Shown one piece after another: positions 51,619 through 61,061 of a DNA stretch of 64,000 nt (position 1 is the first letter of the stretch; each line of letters begins with the position of its first letter). Origin of the DNA: Thermodesulfobacteriota bacterium (GTDB lineage Bacteria > Desulfobacterota > QYQD01). The translations under genes and the position numbers were made by a program. The DNA lies in the NCBI GenBank assembly GCA_031082315.1, contig JAVHLC010000005.1, positions 62,001 through 126,000 on the forward strand, read 5' to 3'. The notes beneath the pieces are model-generated. The model did not search any database and was not told the origin of the DNA. It saw nothing but the letters and a program-made list of their open reading frames with translations.

Positions 51619-52767
51619 TTACCTTGCTCCGGCACAGGCCGGGCTTATCCTGGGCTGTTTTTTCGTCGTGGAAACGCCCTTGTCCATAGTTACAATAACC
51701 GGCTCTCCGGCCTTGGGCGCCCAGACCTTTTCCGGATCAGGGCAGATAGCCCGGATAGCCGATTCTTCGCTGGCCATATAAACCGTGTCCCCCTTGACGG
51801 CAGCGACCAGGGGGCGCAGCTTTACCCGATCATTAAGGCCCACCAGACCCCCGTTGTAGGCAAAGAGGATGGCAAAGGGGCCGTTTAACAGGCCGCTGCC
51901 ATAAACCATACGAATAGCCGTAAAGAGCCTCTTTGATTCTTTGTCCATCCGGTCGATTTCCTGCCAGAATGGCGGGGCAAAGACCTTGCAGGCCAGTTCT
52001 ACAGGCAACCCATGCCTTCGGATGATGAGATCAAGGAGATAGGCCACTACTTCTGTATCCGTAAGCAGGGTGCAGTGGTACCCGAACATCTCCAGATAAC
52101 GCTTGTTGATGCCGTAGGAAGAAATCTCGCCGTTGTGCACGATTGACCAGTCCAGGATGGTAAAGGGATGAGCGCCGCCCCACCAGCCCGGGGTATTGGT
52201 CGGGAACCGGTTATGGGCCGTCCAGATATAGCCGGAATATTCGTCCAGGCGGTAAAAGTCCGCGATATCTTCCGGGAAGCCCACGCCCTTAAAGGCCCCC
52301 ATATTCTTGCCGCTCGAAAAGATATAGGCGCCTTTAATGTCCCGGTTAACATTCATAACCACGCGGACTATATAGTCATCGTCACTCAAGCCCGGCCAGC
52401 GGCATATCCTGTCCCCTTCCTTCACCGGTTCAACAAAATAGCGACGCAGGATAGGCGGGTCGGTAATGTATTTGCTGGGCCGGGTCGGGATCTTTTCCTG
52501 ATGCACGATAGATACGGTCTGGTTTAAGAAACCTTCAGCCGCATGGAGGGCGTCAAGATTATCCGCCATAATGTGCAGGGCGTAGTGATCCTTAAAATCA
52601 GGATAGATACCATAGGCGGCAAACCCTCCGCCCAGGCCATTTCCTCTGTCGTGTTGACAGGCTATAGAGCAGATAATGCCTTCACCCGTGATCCTTTCCC
52701 CGTTTTTATTGATGATTCCGGAAAGTCCGCACCCGGAAATGTCCTTTTGATACTGCCAACTCTTCAT
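51619..52767 (-). CDS. Glutamate synthase glutaminase domain (class II amidotransferase)
   Basis: 382 residues. Ntn-type domain: C13 in [15 protein letters not shown] is the probable nucleophile after removal of a 12-residue propeptide; [27 protein letters not shown] and [19 protein letters not shown] follow. Releases ammonia from glutamine for the FMN subunit. Confidence 0.9.
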   Translation of the reverse strand: MKSWQYQKDISGCGLSGIINKNGERITGEGIICSIACQHDRGNGLGGGFAAYGIYPDFKDHYALHIMADNLDALHAAEGFLNQTVSIVHQEKIPTRPSKYITDPPILRRYFVEPVKEGDRICRWPGLSDDDYIVRVVMNVNRDIKGAYIFSSGKNMGAFKGVGFPEDIADFYRLDEYSGYIWTAHNRFPTNTPGWWGGAHPFTILDWSIVHNGEISSYGINKRYLEMFGYHCTLLTDTEVVAYLLDLIIRRHGLPVELACKVFAPPFWQEIDRMDKESKRLFTAIRMVYGSGLLNGPFAILFAYNGGLVGLNDRVKLRPLVAAVKGDTVYMASEESAIRAICPDPEKVWAPKAGEPVIVTMDKGVSTTKKQPRISPACAGAR

Positions 52768-52796
52768 GATCGCGTGGTTCCCCGTACAGTTTTTAA

Positions 52797-54053
52797 TTAG
52801 TTACTTAACCGCTCCGCGCGTATTTCCCCGGGCAGAGAACTAAGGCTAAGGGTATCTTTCATTAATTCTTCTTTAAAGCCGCTAACGTCCACTTTGTTTC
52901 TGATCAGGCCGGTCAGTATCCCCGCCCTTTCTACCTCGCCAATCAGCATGGCGCCGACCAGTATCCCATCTCTGAGTACCAGCTTCCGATAGACATTCTT
53001 TTCAGGGATAAGTTTGGTTATGACCTCATAGCCGGGACCGGCTGGATTGGCCGTACCCATGGACATGGTGGGAATACCATAAAACTCAATGGAATTCATG
53101 GGAAGCCCGCCCTTATAGGTCACTCTGGCCCCGGCCATATTCCGGCCGGCATACTGCCCCTGGGTATAGGCATTGGGCCAGATCGGCACTACACGCCTTT
53201 CACCGGAGAGAAGATCAAGGGCCTCGGCTACGTCTCCGGCTGCGTAAATACCGGCGACAGAGGTCTCCAGATAGTCGTTGACCACTATGCCGCGATTTGT
53301 CTCTATGCCGGTTCCCTTAACGATATCCTTGTCGGGGATAACCCCGATGGCTATTACTACAGCCTCGCAACTCCGCTTTTGACCATCATTCAGTTTAATG
53401 CCTTTTACCCGGTCATTTTTGCGTACGATCTCTTTAACTGAATTTTCGGTTATGACCTCTATACCCGCCTCGGCTAAACGGTTGCCGATGATGCTCCCGG
53501 CTGTCTGGTCAAAGGCGGTGCTCAATATGCGGTCGGCCAGTTCGACTACAGTGACCTTAAGACCCCGATCATGGAGGCTTTCTGCGGCCTTAAGACCGAT
53601 AAGACCCCCGCCGATCACCACGATTTGTTTTATTTTGCCGACCAATGCGTCCAGCTTCCTGGCATCATCAAGGGTGGTGAAGGTATAGACATCAGGTCCG
53701 TCTTTGCCCTGGATGGGCGGGATAAAAGGCTTCCCTCCCGTGGCGATGAGGAGTTTGCCGTAGGGGACTTTGTCTCCATCTTCCAATAGCGCCCGGCGCG
53801 CTGCGACATCGATTTTTGTGGCGGTGCGTCCCAGCAAGAGGGTTACCTTATTATCGCAATAGAATGCCTCCGGGCGGTAGGCCAGGTCTGCCTCACGTAT
53901 CTTTCCACGCAAAAGGTTGGCGATAAGGGGGCGACTGTATGTGGCATAGGGTTCAGCGGCAATGATAGTAATCGGATTTTGCCGGTCTGTCTGACGAATC
54001 CCTTCTACCGCCCCTATGGCCGCTACGCCATTTCCAATAATGACATATTCCAT
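52797..54053 (-). CDS. FAD-dependent NAD(P)H oxidoreductase
   Basis: 418 residues. FAD motif [19 protein letters not shown] motif [20 protein letters not shown], and [12 protein letters not shown]: a nitrite-reductase/rubredoxin-reductase-like flavoprotein. ATG 54053 follows GAGGAGAAAT. In the operon it would hand electrons from NAD(P)H to the ferredoxin subunit of glutamate synthase. Confidence 0.85.
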   Translation of the reverse strand: MEYVIIGNGVAAIGAVEGIRQTDRQNPITIIAAEPYATYSRPLIANLLRGKIREADLAYRPEAFYCDNKVTLLLGRTATKIDVAARRALLEDGDKVPYGKLLIATGGKPFIPPIQGKDGPDVYTFTTLDDARKLDALVGKIKQIVVIGGGLIGLKAAESLHDRGLKVTVVELADRILSTAFDQTAGSIIGNRLAEAGIEVITENSVKEIVRKNDRVKGIKLNDGQKRSCEAVVIAIGVIPDKDIVKGTGIETNRGIVVNDYLETSVAGIYAAGDVAEALDLLSGERRVVPIWPNAYTQGQYAGRNMAGARVTYKGGLPMNSIEFYGIPTMSMGTANPAGPGYEVITKLIPEKNVYRKLVLRDGILVGAMLIGEVERAGILTGLIRNKVDVSGFKEELMKDTLSLSSLPGEIRAERLSN

Positions 54054-54057
54054 GAAT

Positions 54058-54492
54058 CTATTTCTCCTCGTAAAGTAGGGCCTCGTTGGGGCAGGCGGAA
54101 ACACAGGCCGGCAGATCGCGGTCCGGACAGAGGTCGCATTTTATCACCTTCCCCCGGTCTGTGTCCCTTTTGATAATTCCATACGGACAGGCCATGACGC
54201 ATGACCAGCAGCCCACACACTTTTCCGGTATGTGTTTTACTATCTCGGTCGCTGGATCCTTGACTATGGCCCCGGAAATACAGACCTGGACGCAAGGCGG
54301 CTCGTCACAGTGACGGCAGTGGACAGAGAACGAGACCGGGCCGCATTCTTCCACGACATTGCGCGCCGGCCTTTTCGCTTCCTGCTTAAAGGCCCTTATG
54401 ATGTCTTTGGATATGGAATGTTCAACGATACAGGCGATTTCACAGAGCCGGCAACCGATACACACGTCTTCCCTTGCATAGACCTTTTTCAT
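54058..54492 (-). CDS. Four-cluster [4Fe-4S] ferredoxin (HycB/DmsB type)
   Basis: 144 residues with sixteen motif cysteines in four groups: CIGCRLCEIAC, CRHCDEPPCVQVC, CVGCWSCVMACPYG and CDLCPDRDLPACVSACPNEA. Electron-transfer subunit between the FAD protein and the FMN subunit. AGGTG precedes ATG 54492. Confidence 0.9.
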   Translation of the reverse strand: MKKVYAREDVCIGCRLCEIACIVEHSISKDIIRAFKQEAKRPARNVVEECGPVSFSVHCRHCDEPPCVQVCISGAIVKDPATEIVKHIPEKCVGCWSCVMACPYGIIKRDTDRGKVIKCDLCPDRDLPACVSACPNEALLYEEK

Positions 54493-54504
54493 CTTCGCGC
54501 ACAC

Positions 54505-56028
54505 CTATGCCCCGGCATGTTTAATGCCAAGGATATTTAATTCCACTTCATTCAGCCCTACGCCGCGAAGCTTTTCGCGGTTACCCCGCAGGCTCTCGAT
54601 GGCATTGAGACCCATGCCGCCCAGCATCTCCTGAATTTCATGCCCCCAGGCCCGGACCAGGTTGGCCAATCTCCGGTGGGCGATGTCCGGATTGATCCGC
54701 TTGGCAAGATAGGGATCATTCGTAGCGATACCCCAGGGGCATTTACCGGTATAGCAACGCTGGCATAGAGTACAGCCGACGGCGATCAAGGCCGCCGTCC
54801 CGATATATACCGCGTCTGCGCCGAGGGCGATGGCCTTTACTACATCGGCGCTGCAGCGGATGCCGCCCGCCGCCAGCAGGGAGACGCGGTTTCGTATCCC
54901 TTCCTGCCTCAGTCTTTCGTCAACAGAGGCCAGGGCCAGTTCAATGGGGATGCCTACATTGTCACGGATCATAGTGGGGGCGGCTCCGGTGCCTCCCCGG
55001 AATCCATCTATGGCGATGACATCTGCTCCGGCCCTGGCTATACCGCTGGCGATGGCCGCGGAGTTATGAACCGCGGCAATCTTTACAAAGACCGGCTTTT
55101 CATAATCGGTGGCCTCTTTAAGGGCGTAAATGAGTTGCCGCAGGTCTTCGATGGAGTAGATATCATGGTGAGGCGCGGGTGAGATGGCGTCGCTCCCCTC
55201 CGGGATCATCCTGGTGATGGAGATTTCTTTTCCTATTTTTTCGCCGGGTAAATGGCCGCCGATACCGGGTTTTGCCCCCTGGCCGATTTTGATTTCGATA
55301 GCCACACCGGCATTGAGGTACTTGCTATCCACGCCGAAACGACCGGAAGCGCACTGAACAATGGTATTTTTACCGTATTTATACAGGCTTTGATGCAGGC
55401 CGCCCTCGCCGGTATTGTAAAGAATCCCTAATTCTTCCGCAGCCCGGGCCAGACCGACGTGAACATTCAGATTGATAGATCCATAGGACATGGCCGAGAA
55501 CAGGATAGGGTAGTTAATCTGCAACTGCGGCGAAAACTGCGTTGTGAGTTTAGGCCTGCCTTTTTTCATCTCTATTTCGACAGCATCCGGTTTAGAGCCG
55601 AGCCAGGTCCTGAGTTCCATCGGTTCCCGGAGGGGGTCAATGGAGGGGTTGGTCACCTGACTGGCATCTAAGACCATACGATCCCAATAGACGGGGTAGG
55701 GATAAGGGTTGCCCATACCGGTCAAAAGGACGCCGCCGGTATCCGCCTGCTTATAAATATTTTTGATAAACTGCGGGGCCCAGAGGGCGTTTTCTCTGAA
55801 TTCGGAAGGGTTTCTCCTGATAGTCAAGGCCCCGGTGGGGCAGAGGGCCTCGCAACGGTGGCAGCCGACGCATTTGGTTTCATCTTCGGTAACGCGTCCT
55901 TCTTTTTCATTGTAGATATGCGCGCCGTAAGAGCACTGACGGACGCAGACCTGGCACTGGATGCACTTTTCCGGATCACGCTCGATGATGAAGTCGTGGT
56001 AATTTTTAGTTATTGGCTGGTGTAACAC
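54505..56028 (-). CDS. gltB: Glutamate synthase FMN subunit, archaeal type, with N-terminal ferredoxin domain
   Basis: 507 residues. Two [4Fe-4S] motifs (CIQCQVCVRQCSYG, CVGCHRCEALCPTG), then the FMN-binding glutamate synthase barrel: SAMSYGSINLNVHVGLARAA, KPGIGGHLPGEKI, SPAPHHDIYSIEDL, DGFRGGTGAAPTM and the 3Fe-4S motif CTLCQRCYTGKCPWG. Start is GTG after AAGGAG. First gene of the six-gene operon. Confidence 0.93.
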   Translation of the reverse strand: MLHQPITKNYHDFIIERDPEKCIQCQVCVRQCSYGAHIYNEKEGRVTEDETKCVGCHRCEALCPTGALTIRRNPSEFRENALWAPQFIKNIYKQADTGGVLLTGMGNPYPYPVYWDRMVLDASQVTNPSIDPLREPMELRTWLGSKPDAVEIEMKKGRPKLTTQFSPQLQINYPILFSAMSYGSINLNVHVGLARAAEELGILYNTGEGGLHQSLYKYGKNTIVQCASGRFGVDSKYLNAGVAIEIKIGQGAKPGIGGHLPGEKIGKEISITRMIPEGSDAISPAPHHDIYSIEDLRQLIYALKEATDYEKPVFVKIAAVHNSAAIASGIARAGADVIAIDGFRGGTGAAPTMIRDNVGIPIELALASVDERLRQEGIRNRVSLLAAGGIRCSADVVKAIALGADAVYIGTAALIAVGCTLCQRCYTGKCPWGIATNDPYLAKRINPDIAHRRLANLVRAWGHEIQEMLGGMGLNAIESLRGNREKLRGVGLNEVELNILGIKHAGA

Positions 56029-56116
56029 TTTTATGTGCTCCTTAGAGACCGGCTATATAGGATATGCGCATTTTTGTGCATACATTAATGCCGTCAAAAT
56101 TTCTTCCCGGGGAAAT

Positions 56117-56164
56117 AAAAAAACGTCCGCTGGATACGCGTATAAATAATAAGTCCAGTGGACG
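56117..56164 (-). terminator. Rho-independent terminator upstream of the glutamate synthase operon
   Basis: Minus strand CGTCCACTGGA, 19-nt loop, TCCAGCGGACG, then TTTTTTT. Ends transcripts coming from the holin-like gene, so the gltB promoter should lie within 56029-56116. Confidence 0.75.
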
Positions 56165-56261
56165 CCTTTGTCTACCTCTGAAATACCACTCCGTACCCCA
56201 GATATAGATACAATTACTGCAATATACAATTTTGTCAACAAGTTTGTTATCTAATTCACAT

Positions 56262-56657
56262 TTACTCCCATTGCCCGTTCCGGCCTTTTTTCATCTCGAT
56301 GTGTTCAATCTTTCCCCGGGAGTTAATGAATATGTTCATTATCCAGCTTACGGTACTTATAATCAAGGCGCCCCAGACCGCCGGCCAAAAGCCCTGGACC
56401 TCAAAGCCCTTAAGTATGGAGGCTACGATTTTGAGCATAAGGCCGTTTATGATAAAAGTCAGAAGCCCTAAGGTAAGGACGTTTAGAGGGAGGGTTAAGA
56501 TCAGTACAACCGGACGAATAAAAGTGTTCAGTATTCCAAGGATCAAGGCGCCGACCAGGGCCGGTAGAAATCCGGTGATCTCTATCCCATCTACCACATG
56601 GGCAGCGAGGAAAAGGGCGCCGGCGTTTATGATCCAACGGATGAGAATGCCTTTCAT
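56262..56657 (-). CDS. Phage-holin-family membrane protein (YvlD-like)
   Basis: 131 residues, four hydrophobic helices. IRWIINAGALFLAAHVVDGI, LILGILNTFIRPVVLILTLPL and GLLTFIINGLMLKIV are typical of the Phage_holin_4_2/YvlD family, chromosomal membrane proteins of unknown role despite the name. AGGTAAC precedes the ATG. Confidence 0.85.
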   Translation of the reverse strand: MKGILIRWIINAGALFLAAHVVDGIEITGFLPALVGALILGILNTFIRPVVLILTLPLNVLTLGLLTFIINGLMLKIVASILKGFEVQGFWPAVWGALIISTVSWIMNIFINSRGKIEHIEMKKGRNGQWE

Positions 56658-56714
56658 TTTGTTACCTGGAGTTCATCCGGTCTGCGACCAGCCATAGGCC
56701 GGAAGCCCCGGGAT

Positions 56715-56891
56715 TTACCTCTTGATGGGGAAAGTATCCAGACAGACAGATTCTATCCACTTTTCTATCTGGTCCTGATAGGCTTCTTTTTTCGTCTCTT
56801 GTCCGCAATCCTTGCAGACTACCCGGGCATTGTATCACTTTCCCAGGATAGCGGCTTCTCCACCGCAGAAGATGCAAGTCAGTTTTTCCAT
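56715..56891 (-). CDS. 58-codon zinc-ribbon ORF interrupted by in-frame UGA
   Basis: ATG at 56891 directly follows the TAA of the YkgJ gene, with GGAG 9 nt upstream. Product MEKLTCIFCGGEAAILGK-UGA-YNARVVCKDCGQETKKEAYQ, ending KWIESVCLDTFPIKR: two CxxC pairs on either side of the UGA at codon 19 (56835-56837). Either a nonsense-broken gene or a selenoprotein; a CUGCAA-GGA-UUGCGG hairpin starts 17 nt after the UGA. Reading frame and zinc motif continue perfectly across the UGA. Confidence 0.5.
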
Positions 56892-57533
56892 TTACGATGT
56901 CTCCTGTTTCTCCATGGACGTGATCATGTCGGCAATGGTCATCTTGATACGTTCGCCAAAGCCGATTTCCTGGCGTAGTTCCTGCTCCAGCCTGGCCAGA
57001 TCTCTATAAAATCGGCTGCGGTCAAGCTCACGGCGGGCGGGCTTCTCTATAGTATGCCCCGGCGCATCTCCGACCGGCGGGACCAGTTTTGGACAGCCTT
57101 CACCCCGAACCAGCGCCAGGTCCGGCCTGCGATATGAGTGTGGGACTCCGTGCAGCCGGCATATCATCGGACGGAAGGCATACAGGCCGCAGAGACCTCT
57201 ATCATTGAGCGGGCACATCAGGTCAATTTTTTTCCCCTCAGCCTCCAGCCGGTCGCGGTCCTTTACAAATTCACGGGCGAGACGCCGCACCTCATTTTGT
57301 CTTTCCGGGCTGAGGGTCTGGAAGCCCTTCGCAAGGTAGAGATACTCCGCCACCGTATAATGGAAAAAGTAACTCGTGCAACAATTGCCGTCACAACCCG
57401 CACAGGAGCAGCCATAGTAAGCTGTTATCTCATCGTAAGCCTTGTCCATGGCCTGGTAGATAGTCTTCAGGCGCTCCATGAAACGGCCAAGCCCCCGGGC
57501 CAATTCTGTTATTGCCAGTTGTACAGATGACAT
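56892..57533 (-). CDS. YkgJ-family cysteine cluster protein
   Basis: About 213 residues. CSCAGCDGNCCTSYFFHYTVAEYLYLA is the YkgJ/UPF0153 cluster (CxxC...CC), with further cysteines at CPLNDRGLCGLYAFRPMICRLHG. Probably binds Zn or Fe-S. Start uncertain: 57533 (MSSVQL), 57479 (MERLKT) and GTG 57584 all lack a good ribosome binding site. Translationally coupled to the small zinc-ribbon ORF. Confidence 0.8.
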   Translation of the reverse strand: MSSVQLAITELARGLGRFMERLKTIYQAMDKAYDEITAYYGCSCAGCDGNCCTSYFFHYTVAEYLYLAKGFQTLSPERQNEVRRLAREFVKDRDRLEAEGKKIDLMCPLNDRGLCGLYAFRPMICRLHGVPHSYRRPDLALVRGEGCPKLVPPVGDAPGHTIEKPARRELDRSRFYRDLARLEQELRQEIGFGERIKMTIADMITSMEKQETS

Positions 57534-57654
57534 TGATAAATTTTGTGCCAGTTTACAAAATGAACGATAAAGTAAAACACCCACATTTAAATTAATATAA
57601 CATATTTTTTATCAATAAAAAATCACATATGAAACACATATGTCGCATAGCGAC

Positions 57655-57721
57655 ATAAAGGACAATGAAAATAATTTATTACGCCACAGTCGCAAAAGGG
57701 GGAGAATTACGCCCCCCTTTG
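57655..57721. repeat. Family E repeat, diverged copy
   Basis: ATAAAGGACAATGAAAATAAT left end, then diverged sequence with AAAGGGGGAG and GCCCCCCTTT; intergenic. Confidence 0.55.
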
Positions 57722-57761
57722 CAACAAAAAGGGTCTCCGGTGAGAGAGACCCTTTTTGTTG
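57722..57761 (-). terminator. Rho-independent terminator of uspA
   Basis: CAACAAAAAGGGTCTC-CGGTGAGA-GAGACCCTTTTTGTTG, 16-bp perfect stem with U-tract, 25 nt after the uspA stop. Confidence 0.85.
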
Positions 57762-57785
57762 TAGATATTTTGCTGGATGCCGTGC

Positions 57786-58220
57786 CTATTTTTCCATCCT
57801 TACCACCAGCACCGAGCAGGGGGCGTGATTAACCACCCGCGAGGCCACGCCACCCATGATAAAACGGGCCGTAGCCCCTAACCCGCGGCTGCCTACGGCA
57901 ATAAGGTCAAACTTGCCCTTTTTGGCCGTCGAGATGATAGCATCGGCTACCGAGGTTGATGCCATCATGAGGGTCTTTGGAATTAATCCCGTTGTACCAA
58001 GCACTTTTTCGGCCTGTTCCAGGACATTTTCTCCATAAGCCGTGGTTTTCTGTTCCAGGGATTCCCGTTCACGGGCCGTATATTCGATATCTATATCGGC
58101 AATAGAGGGCGTTACCGTCATAAGGGTCACCTGAGCGCCCGTGGCCTTGGCCAGCTCGGAGACCATCTTGACCGCCTCCATGGCATATTTGGAACCGTCG
58201 ATCGGCACTAATATCTTCAT
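57786..58220 (-). CDS. Universal stress protein UspA family
   Basis: 144 residues, single Usp domain: MKILVPIDGSKYAMEAVKMV start, and GSRGLGATARFIMGGVASRVVNHAPCSVLVVR with the ATP-binding G-2x-G-9x-G(S) pattern. AGGAGG precedes the ATG; the upstream end of repeat family C supplies TTGACAGTACTACAAT. Confidence 0.93.
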   Translation of the reverse strand: MKILVPIDGSKYAMEAVKMVSELAKATGAQVTLMTVTPSIADIDIEYTARERESLEQKTTAYGENVLEQAEKVLGTTGLIPKTLMMASTSVADAIISTAKKGKFDLIAVGSRGLGATARFIMGGVASRVVNHAPCSVLVVRMEK

Positions 58221-58243
58221 TTTTACCTCCTGTCTTAGATTGT

Positions 58244-58487
58244 AGTACTGTCAAGAATCTTGCCACAGAGAACACAGAGATATCATCAGGTTAAGACAGC
58301 ATCTGGTTCCTCCCTAGCTTCTCCAATGTTCTTGTTTGTCCCTATAACATGGCTTAATCACAGCCCTGGAGAGTGTACAGGTACCGGAAGTGCCATAAAA
58401 CTATTTCTTTTTTCATTGCTCTGTCTTTTTCTTTTGATTTCTTTACCTTGCTCTGTGCACTCTGTGTCCTCTGTGGCTTATTTCTCA
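58244..58487. repeat. CACAGAG inverted repeat element (family C), long copy
   Basis: GTACTGTCAAGAATCTTGCC then ACAGAGAACACAGAGA at the left; CTCTGTGCACTCTGTGTCCT then CTGTGGCTTA at the right; about 150 bp of unrelated sequence between. Fills most of 58221-58514. Confidence 0.65.
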
Positions 58488-58514
58488 TGAAGCTTTTGAC
58501 ATTACCAGGTTTTT

Positions 58515-59228
58515 TTATTCCTTCTTGGCCTTGGATTTGGTCATGGTCAGGCCCATCCCATTAAACAATTCATAGATGGAATAACCAAACCACAACGTGT
58601 AGATGACGTAGAAAACCAGCAACGCCACCAGGAGCACCACGTGGTCTTTGACTTTCTCCGGTTTTATCCCATAGAAGTTATATCCGGGCTCGATAACCTT
58701 GGTCAGCACGTCGCCCAGGAAGATCGATCCCTCAAAACGCTCCTGCTTTTCCAGCTCCTTGATCAGCTTCGTGAAAGCAGTGTGCCAGATATACATGACT
58801 TCTTTTTCATTGAAGCCGTATTTCGCGGCCACCTCGTCTCCCCGGTTGTTGAACATAAAGTCCGCGTCGTTCTCCGCAGCCAACATGGTCTTACCATAGT
58901 CGCCACCGGTCAACGTAACTTTCTCGCCCGCCACCGTAACAGTGGATCCGTTCTTGCCGAAGAGAATGGCGGCTTTTTCAGCCTCGCCGGCAGCTTTCAT
59001 CTTGAAGCTCATTTCCAGCGGTTTGCCTACGAACTTCTCACTCTTCTCCATGTACTTCGGTATGAAGTTCGTCGATCCCTTGGCCAGGGAGTTGAACATG
59101 TCGTCCGCGTAGATAATGACCGTTTTGTTGTCAACAAGCGGTACAAACATGATGACGTAGAAGACAATGAAAAAGGAAATCATCAACATCAGTCCGAGAT
59201 TGAATGTCTTGGGGTTTTTCACTAACAT
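58515..59228 (-). CDS. Unknown two-helix membrane protein next to TauE/SafE
   Basis: 237 residues, family not recognised. Membrane helix at about 10-32 (GLMLMISFFIVFYVIMFVPL), soluble domain 35-190 (EKSEKFVGKPLEMSFKMK, VTVAGEKVTLTGGDYGKTML, YGFNEKEVMYIWHTAFTKLI), second helix about 197-220 (VVLLVALLVFYVIYTLWFGY), basic tail. Only 3 bp after the exporter gene, GGGAGGG before the ATG: an obligate partner or accessory subunit of the exporter is likely. No cysteine or heme motif. Confidence 0.75.
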   Translation of the reverse strand: MLVKNPKTFNLGLMLMISFFIVFYVIMFVPLVDNKTVIIYADDMFNSLAKGSTNFIPKYMEKSEKFVGKPLEMSFKMKAAGEAEKAAILFGKNGSTVTVAGEKVTLTGGDYGKTMLAAENDADFMFNNRGDEVAAKYGFNEKEVMYIWHTAFTKLIKELEKQERFEGSIFLGDVLTKVIEPGYNFYGIKPEKVKDHVVLLVALLVFYVIYTLWFGYSIYELFNGMGLTMTKSKAKKE

Positions 59229-59231
59229 GGT

Positions 59232-60494
59232 TTATCCCTCCCCTCTCAGTTCTTTCATGTTTCCGAAGAATTTGCCAAAGACAAACACGCCGAAGGTCGT
59301 GACCACTAAAAAGAAGAGGACTATGCCTATGGTATCAAACATGTTGCCCATACCTTTGGATATCTCTATCCACCCCAGCTCGCCGAACTTCTTCGGAAGG
59401 GCAAAGAGCCGGTTGACAAAGCCGGCCAGAACGGCCATGGCATAAAAGGCCCGGATATAGATACCCCGGACAACCTTCGTGGTCAGAGCGCCGACCTGGA
59501 TGCCGATAAGCGACCCCAGGAGCATACCCATAGCCAGGGTATAGAAGACAAAGCCGTAGATGGCGTACTGCGAGATGGAGGCGAACCCGGCCGTCATGAT
59601 GATCTGGAGGATGTCCGTACCCACCGTGGTGAACGAAGACACGCCCAGCATATAGACAAAGATCGGGAAGGTCAAGAAGCCGCCGCCGACACCCATGATG
59701 GCCGCTACCAAACCCACAAAGGAGCCGCAGATTCCGACGATCCAGGCCGATATTTTCCTGCCGCCGGGAACAAGGTCCTCATCAAAGGTGAGTAGGGGAG
59801 GAATTTTCAAGGCCTGCATCTTCACCGGCAGTCCGGTCAATTCAGCCACCGGGCCGCCTCCGTGGGCCCCGCCGGTGTCGCCGGTCTTCCTGGCTTTGAG
59901 AAAGTCAGCCAGCGAGTAAATACCCAGGAAGCCGAGGAGTACCGCATATATGATGCTGATGAAGGTGTCGCTGATAACCGGGTTCATGTTGTAAAGGGCC
60001 CGGTTGAGAAGCCCGCCCGCCAATGCCCCAGGGACCGAACCAAGGACGAAGGCCACCGCCAGGCTGACAGAGACGTTACCCAGCTTCTTATGCACCGCCG
60101 TACCCATGATGGCCTTGGCAAAGATGTGGAAGAGGTCCGTACCCACCGCCGTGATACCCTTGATTCCGGCGCTCATCAGGGCCGGGGCGATGACAAAGCC
60201 GCCTCCTGCGCCAATGCAGCCCGTAATCAGGCCGGCGATGAGGCCGATAGCAATCGAGGACAGAAATATAGTAGTCGTATAGGTGGCCGGGGCGTATGCC
60301 TTCTTGCCGCCCAGGATGTGCGGAAGGTCTGCCGCCGAGGCCACCATTACGGCCAGGATCGGCAGCGACAGGGCAATTAATATCAGCAATTTTTTCCTGT
60401 TTTTCAAGATGGACAGGGACGTCTCATAGTCCCATCTGGCGTGCGCGGCGGACGCCATAACTAACGCCTGATAAATTGTTTTGAATAGTTTCAT
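59232..60494 (-). CDS. TauE/SafE-family sulfite/anion exporter
   Basis: 420 residues, eight or nine helices, longer than typical TauE (about 250-300) because of an N-terminal 50-residue part with an extra helix and a 40-residue cytosolic loop (GDTGGAHGGGPVAEL). Twin TauE repeats: GLITGCIGAGGGFVIAPALMSAG and GLVAAIMGVGGGFLTFPIFVYM. Probably moves sulfite or organosulfonate; in a sulfur-metabolising host sulfite export or uptake is plausible. AGGAGG precedes the ATG. Confidence 0.88.
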   Translation of the reverse strand: MKLFKTIYQALVMASAAHARWDYETSLSILKNRKKLLILIALSLPILAVMVASAADLPHILGGKKAYAPATYTTTIFLSSIAIGLIAGLITGCIGAGGGFVIAPALMSAGIKGITAVGTDLFHIFAKAIMGTAVHKKLGNVSVSLAVAFVLGSVPGALAGGLLNRALYNMNPVISDTFISIIYAVLLGFLGIYSLADFLKARKTGDTGGAHGGGPVAELTGLPVKMQALKIPPLLTFDEDLVPGGRKISAWIVGICGSFVGLVAAIMGVGGGFLTFPIFVYMLGVSSFTTVGTDILQIIMTAGFASISQYAIYGFVFYTLAMGMLLGSLIGIQVGALTTKVVRGIYIRAFYAMAVLAGFVNRLFALPKKFGELGWIEISKGMGNMFDTIGIVLFFLVVTTFGVFVFGKFFGNMKELRGEG

Positions 60495-60634
60495 TCAGAA
60501 AACCTCCTTGCTTCGAGAGATTGAGAATCATCATAAAAATAACAGAACTTCTTTGGTATGTTTATGCCCTCCATATTTAGAGAAATCTTATTCTGACCAT
60601 AAGGCCCTACCTCCTTTTAAATAATAGTGAAATT

Positions 60635-61045
60635 TTATGTGATAACCTGCCCTGCCGGTGGTTCTGCCCTTCTTAGCGTGGGAGAGAGGAGGCATTTCCC
60701 TACCTCCTTGCGGAGGTCCCTGGCCATGACCGGCTTAATAATATACCCGGAGACCCCGAAATCGAACCCCTTCTTCATGGCTTCCAGCTCCTCCAGATAT
60801 CCCATGATCAAGATCGTTGTTGCCGGAGATATCTCCCGTATCGTTCTCAGGAGTGCAAAGTTATTGTAGAGAACCATCTGGACATCAAGCAGCATGATGG
60901 CAAAGGATATCTCCCGGATTTGACGAAGCAAATCCTCATTGTCGTCACTTGTGTAACATGAGACAGAACTGTCTCCCTCCAGTATCCTTGTAAAGAGTTC
61001 CAGAATCTCCGTCTGTCTGTCGGCGATAAGTATCCGTGGGATCAA
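60635..61045 (-). CDS. Single-domain response regulator
   Basis: 136 residues, receiver only. Phosphorylation site D54 in MLLDVQMV and lysine in YIIKP are present, but the acidic pair at the start reads IADR instead of DD, which may weaken Mg2+ binding. TTG start at 61045 with GGAGATG upstream. The last 20 residues are disordered. Followed upstream by a CBS protein 16 bp away. Confidence 0.82.
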   Translation of the reverse strand: MIPRILIADRQTEILELFTRILEGDSSVSCYTSDDNEDLLRQIREISFAIMLLDVQMVLYNNFALLRTIREISPATTILIMGYLEELEAMKKGFDFGVSGYIIKPVMARDLRKEVGKCLLSPTLRRAEPPAGQVIT

Positions 61046-61061
61046 AGTAAGATCATCTCCC

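Noticed and set aside
56229-56238. TTGACA and ACAAAATTGTA far upstream of the gltB operon, the latter shared with the amtB region
   Set aside because: A strong minus-strand terminator (56117-56164) lies between this site and the operon, and no matching -10 was found.
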